From contig JBDWMA010000042.1 in assembly GCA_039972875.1 (NCBI GenBank), forward strand, positions 1 to 64,000: a stretch of 64,000 nucleotides of DNA, read 5' to 3'. The position numbers and the translations under genes were made by a program. Below are positions 62,970-64,000 of this stretch, piece after piece; the stretch's first letter is position 1; each line of letters opens with the position of its first letter. The notes beneath the pieces are model-generated. The model searched no databases, was not told the origin of the DNA, and was given only the letters and a program-made list of their open reading frames with translations. Origin of the DNA: Pseudoruegeria sp039972875 (GTDB taxonomy: Bacteria > Pseudomonadota > Alphaproteobacteria > Rhodobacterales > Rhodobacteraceae).

Positions 62970-64000
62970 TTGATCTTCCTATTACTTATCGGAATGACTC
63001 CTGGGACGTCTATTGCCGATACTACACCTCTGCGTGCGGATGATTTTCACCCGGTCTCAGAGGAAAAAGCAAGGATCGGTCAGCTATTATTCTACGACAA
63101 AATTCTGTCGGGTAACCGAAATATCAGCTGTGGCACCTGCCATCACCATGACCTTGGTACCGGCGATGGCTTATCGCTGGGCATTGGCGAAGGTGGCGTT
63201 GGGTTGGGGCCAGAGCGTACCGCTGGCACCGCTGCAGATCGCATCCCAAAACGTATCCCACGCAATGCTCCTGCCCTGTGGAACCTTGGACATAAATCCA
63301 TCCACACCCTTTTTCATGACGGCCGCCTTGAGCTATCAGATCTTTATGAAAACGCTTACGACTCCCCTGCTGAGGAATGGTTGCCGGAAGGTTTGGACAC
63401 CATTCTGGCTGCGCAGGCTATTTTCCCGCTCGTGGCACAATTTGAAATGGCAGGAAATCCCCGGGAGAATGAGATTGCCGGAGCCGTCCATGACCGCATC
63501 GATGCCGCTTGGCCAATCCTTGCCAAACGTGTGCGCACTATCCCAACTTATGGGAATATGTTCGTCAAAGCCTTTGATAATATAGACGCCCCTGAGGATG
63601 TCACAATTGTTGAAATTGCCAACGCATTGGGCGCATTTCAAGCGCTTGAGTGGCAAAGCCTCGACAGCAAATATGATCAGTATCTCTCCGGAGATGTGAC
63701 ATCCCTTAGTCCTGCGGCCCTGCGTGGCAAGGATCTGTTTTTTGGAGCTGCCAATTGCGTCTCTTGCCATTCGGGTCCGTTGTTCACCGATCAAGATTTC
63801 CACGCACTAGCCCTGCCCGCGTTTGGCCCCGGACGCACCCGCGTGTTTGACCCAATGCCACGGGATGTCGGCCGCATGGGTGAGACAAATGCATTAGAGG
63901 ACGCTTATCGGTTCCGTACCCCTGCCTTGCGCAATGTCGCCCTGACAGCGCCTTATGGTCACAACGGGGCTTATCCCACGTTAGAGGGAATTATACGACA
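62970..64000 (+). CDS. Di-haem cytochrome c peroxidase, MauG family (3' end outside the window)
   Basis: The frame opens at a TTG at 62970 (MIFLLLIGMTPG...; an ATG at 62994 is an alternative) and is still open at the window end. A signal peptide ends about SIAD. Two haem sites are seen: SCGTCHHHD near residue 53 and NCVSCHSG near 253. Further blocks are GQLLFYDKILSGNRNIS, FHDGRLELS and FRTPALRNVALTAPYGHNG. The frame was read directly from the sequence; the open frame of 190 codons at 63013 is only its shadow. It acts in the periplasm, as a peroxidase or in cofactor maturation. Confidence 0.87.
   Translation, partial: MIFLLLIGMTPGTSIADTTPLRADDFHPVSEEKARIGQLLFYDKILSGNRNISCGTCHHHDLGTGDGLSLGIGEGGVGLGPERTAGTAADRIPKRIPRNAPALWNLGHKSIHTLFHDGRLELSDLYENAYDSPAEEWLPEGLDTILAAQAIFPLVAQFEMAGNPRENEIAGAVHDRIDAAWPILAKRVRTIPTYGNMFVKAFDNIDAPEDVTIVEIANALGAFQALEWQSLDSKYDQYLSGDVTSLSPAALRGKDLFFGAANCVSCHSGPLFTDQDFHALALPAFGPGRTRVFDPMPRDVGRMGETNALEDAYRFRTPALRNVALTAPYGHNGAYPTLEGIIR

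Noticed and set aside
63013..63585. Plus-strand open frame of 190 codons
   Set aside because: It is an out-of-frame shadow of the MauG-like peroxidase, whose true frame has both haem-binding CxxCH motifs.
1..64000. CRISPR array, insertion sequence or ribosomal RNA
   Set aside because: No regularly spaced repeats, transposase genes or rRNA-like stretches were seen on reading the window.

Overview
The window looks like a chromosomal segment of a marine alphaproteobacterium of the Rhodobacteraceae (Roseobacter clade), of moderate GC. This rests on gene content and order: trpGDC-moaC-moeA-lexA, a ComEC gene convergent with lexA and then gltX and gltA, a fused indolepyruvate ferredoxin oxidoreductase, a gene-transfer-agent type holin and N-acetylmuramidase, the alphaproteobacterial GTTC-type SOS box (read as GAAC repeats) before lexA, and a TRAP transporter. 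No strain or species can be named from the sequence alone.

Layout. 1-3.9 kb: a decaying prophage tail module on the minus strand (tape-measure, minor tail, tip and fibre-like genes, most broken by stops or frameshifts), next to a tRNA-Pro at 4.1 kb. 4.2-13.9 kb: housekeeping genes (DUF192, double cold-shock protein, pdxH, gpt, an aminotransferase, a PpiD-like chaperone, trpE, a class II aldolase, a YibQ-like divergent polysaccharide deacetylase). 14.0-18.8 kb: trpG-trpD-trpC-moaC-moeA, joined by start/stop overlaps, then lexA with its own SOS-boxed promoter. 18.8-24.6 kb: comEC, gltX, gltA and a DUF2087 protein. 24.7-36.0 kb, minus strand: an enoyl-CoA hydratase, ccmH, ccmF, a holin/endolysin pair, ccmE, argC, murI, an acyltransferase and the fused indolepyruvate oxidoreductase, with a divergent LysR gene. 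37.2-49.0 kb: a candidate small RNA, an ECF sigma factor with a YCII protein, purL, bolA, monothiol glutaredoxin, a sugar-type oxidoreductase, rpoH, cardiolipin synthase, an RluD-like pseudouridine synthase and a second phospholipase-D family lipoprotein.

The most distinctive locus is 50.3-57.9 kb. A Gfo/Idh/MocA-fold protein and a GntR/UTRA regulator face away from a flavin-dependent monooxygenase, an aldo-keto reductase and a flavin reductase, followed by a three-part TRAP transporter. The monooxygenase/reductase trio matches the sulfo-SMO (SmoC, SmoB, SmoA) route that oxidatively desulfonates the sulfolipid sugar sulfoquinovose. The Gfo/Idh/MocA protein sits where the recently described NAD+-dependent sulfoquinovosidases (SqgA, GH188) occur in Roseobacter clusters that lack a classical GH31 sulfoquinovosidase. 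I read it as a sulfoquinovose uptake and degradation island in which a TRAP system takes the place of the Agrobacterium ABC transporter.

Other points of interest: a gene-transfer-agent lysis cassette lodged between ccmE and ccmF; two candidate small RNAs with exposed CU-rich, anti-Shine-Dalgarno-like segments; an M19 dipeptidase homologue that has lost part of its metal site; an ECF sigma gene whose natural start position carries ATC; and an rpoH terminator hairpin that also holds the ribosome binding site of the next gene. The right end holds two small exported proteins, a methyltransferase, a fatty acid desaturase, a Sel1-repeat protein and the start of a MauG-like di-haem peroxidase that runs off the window.
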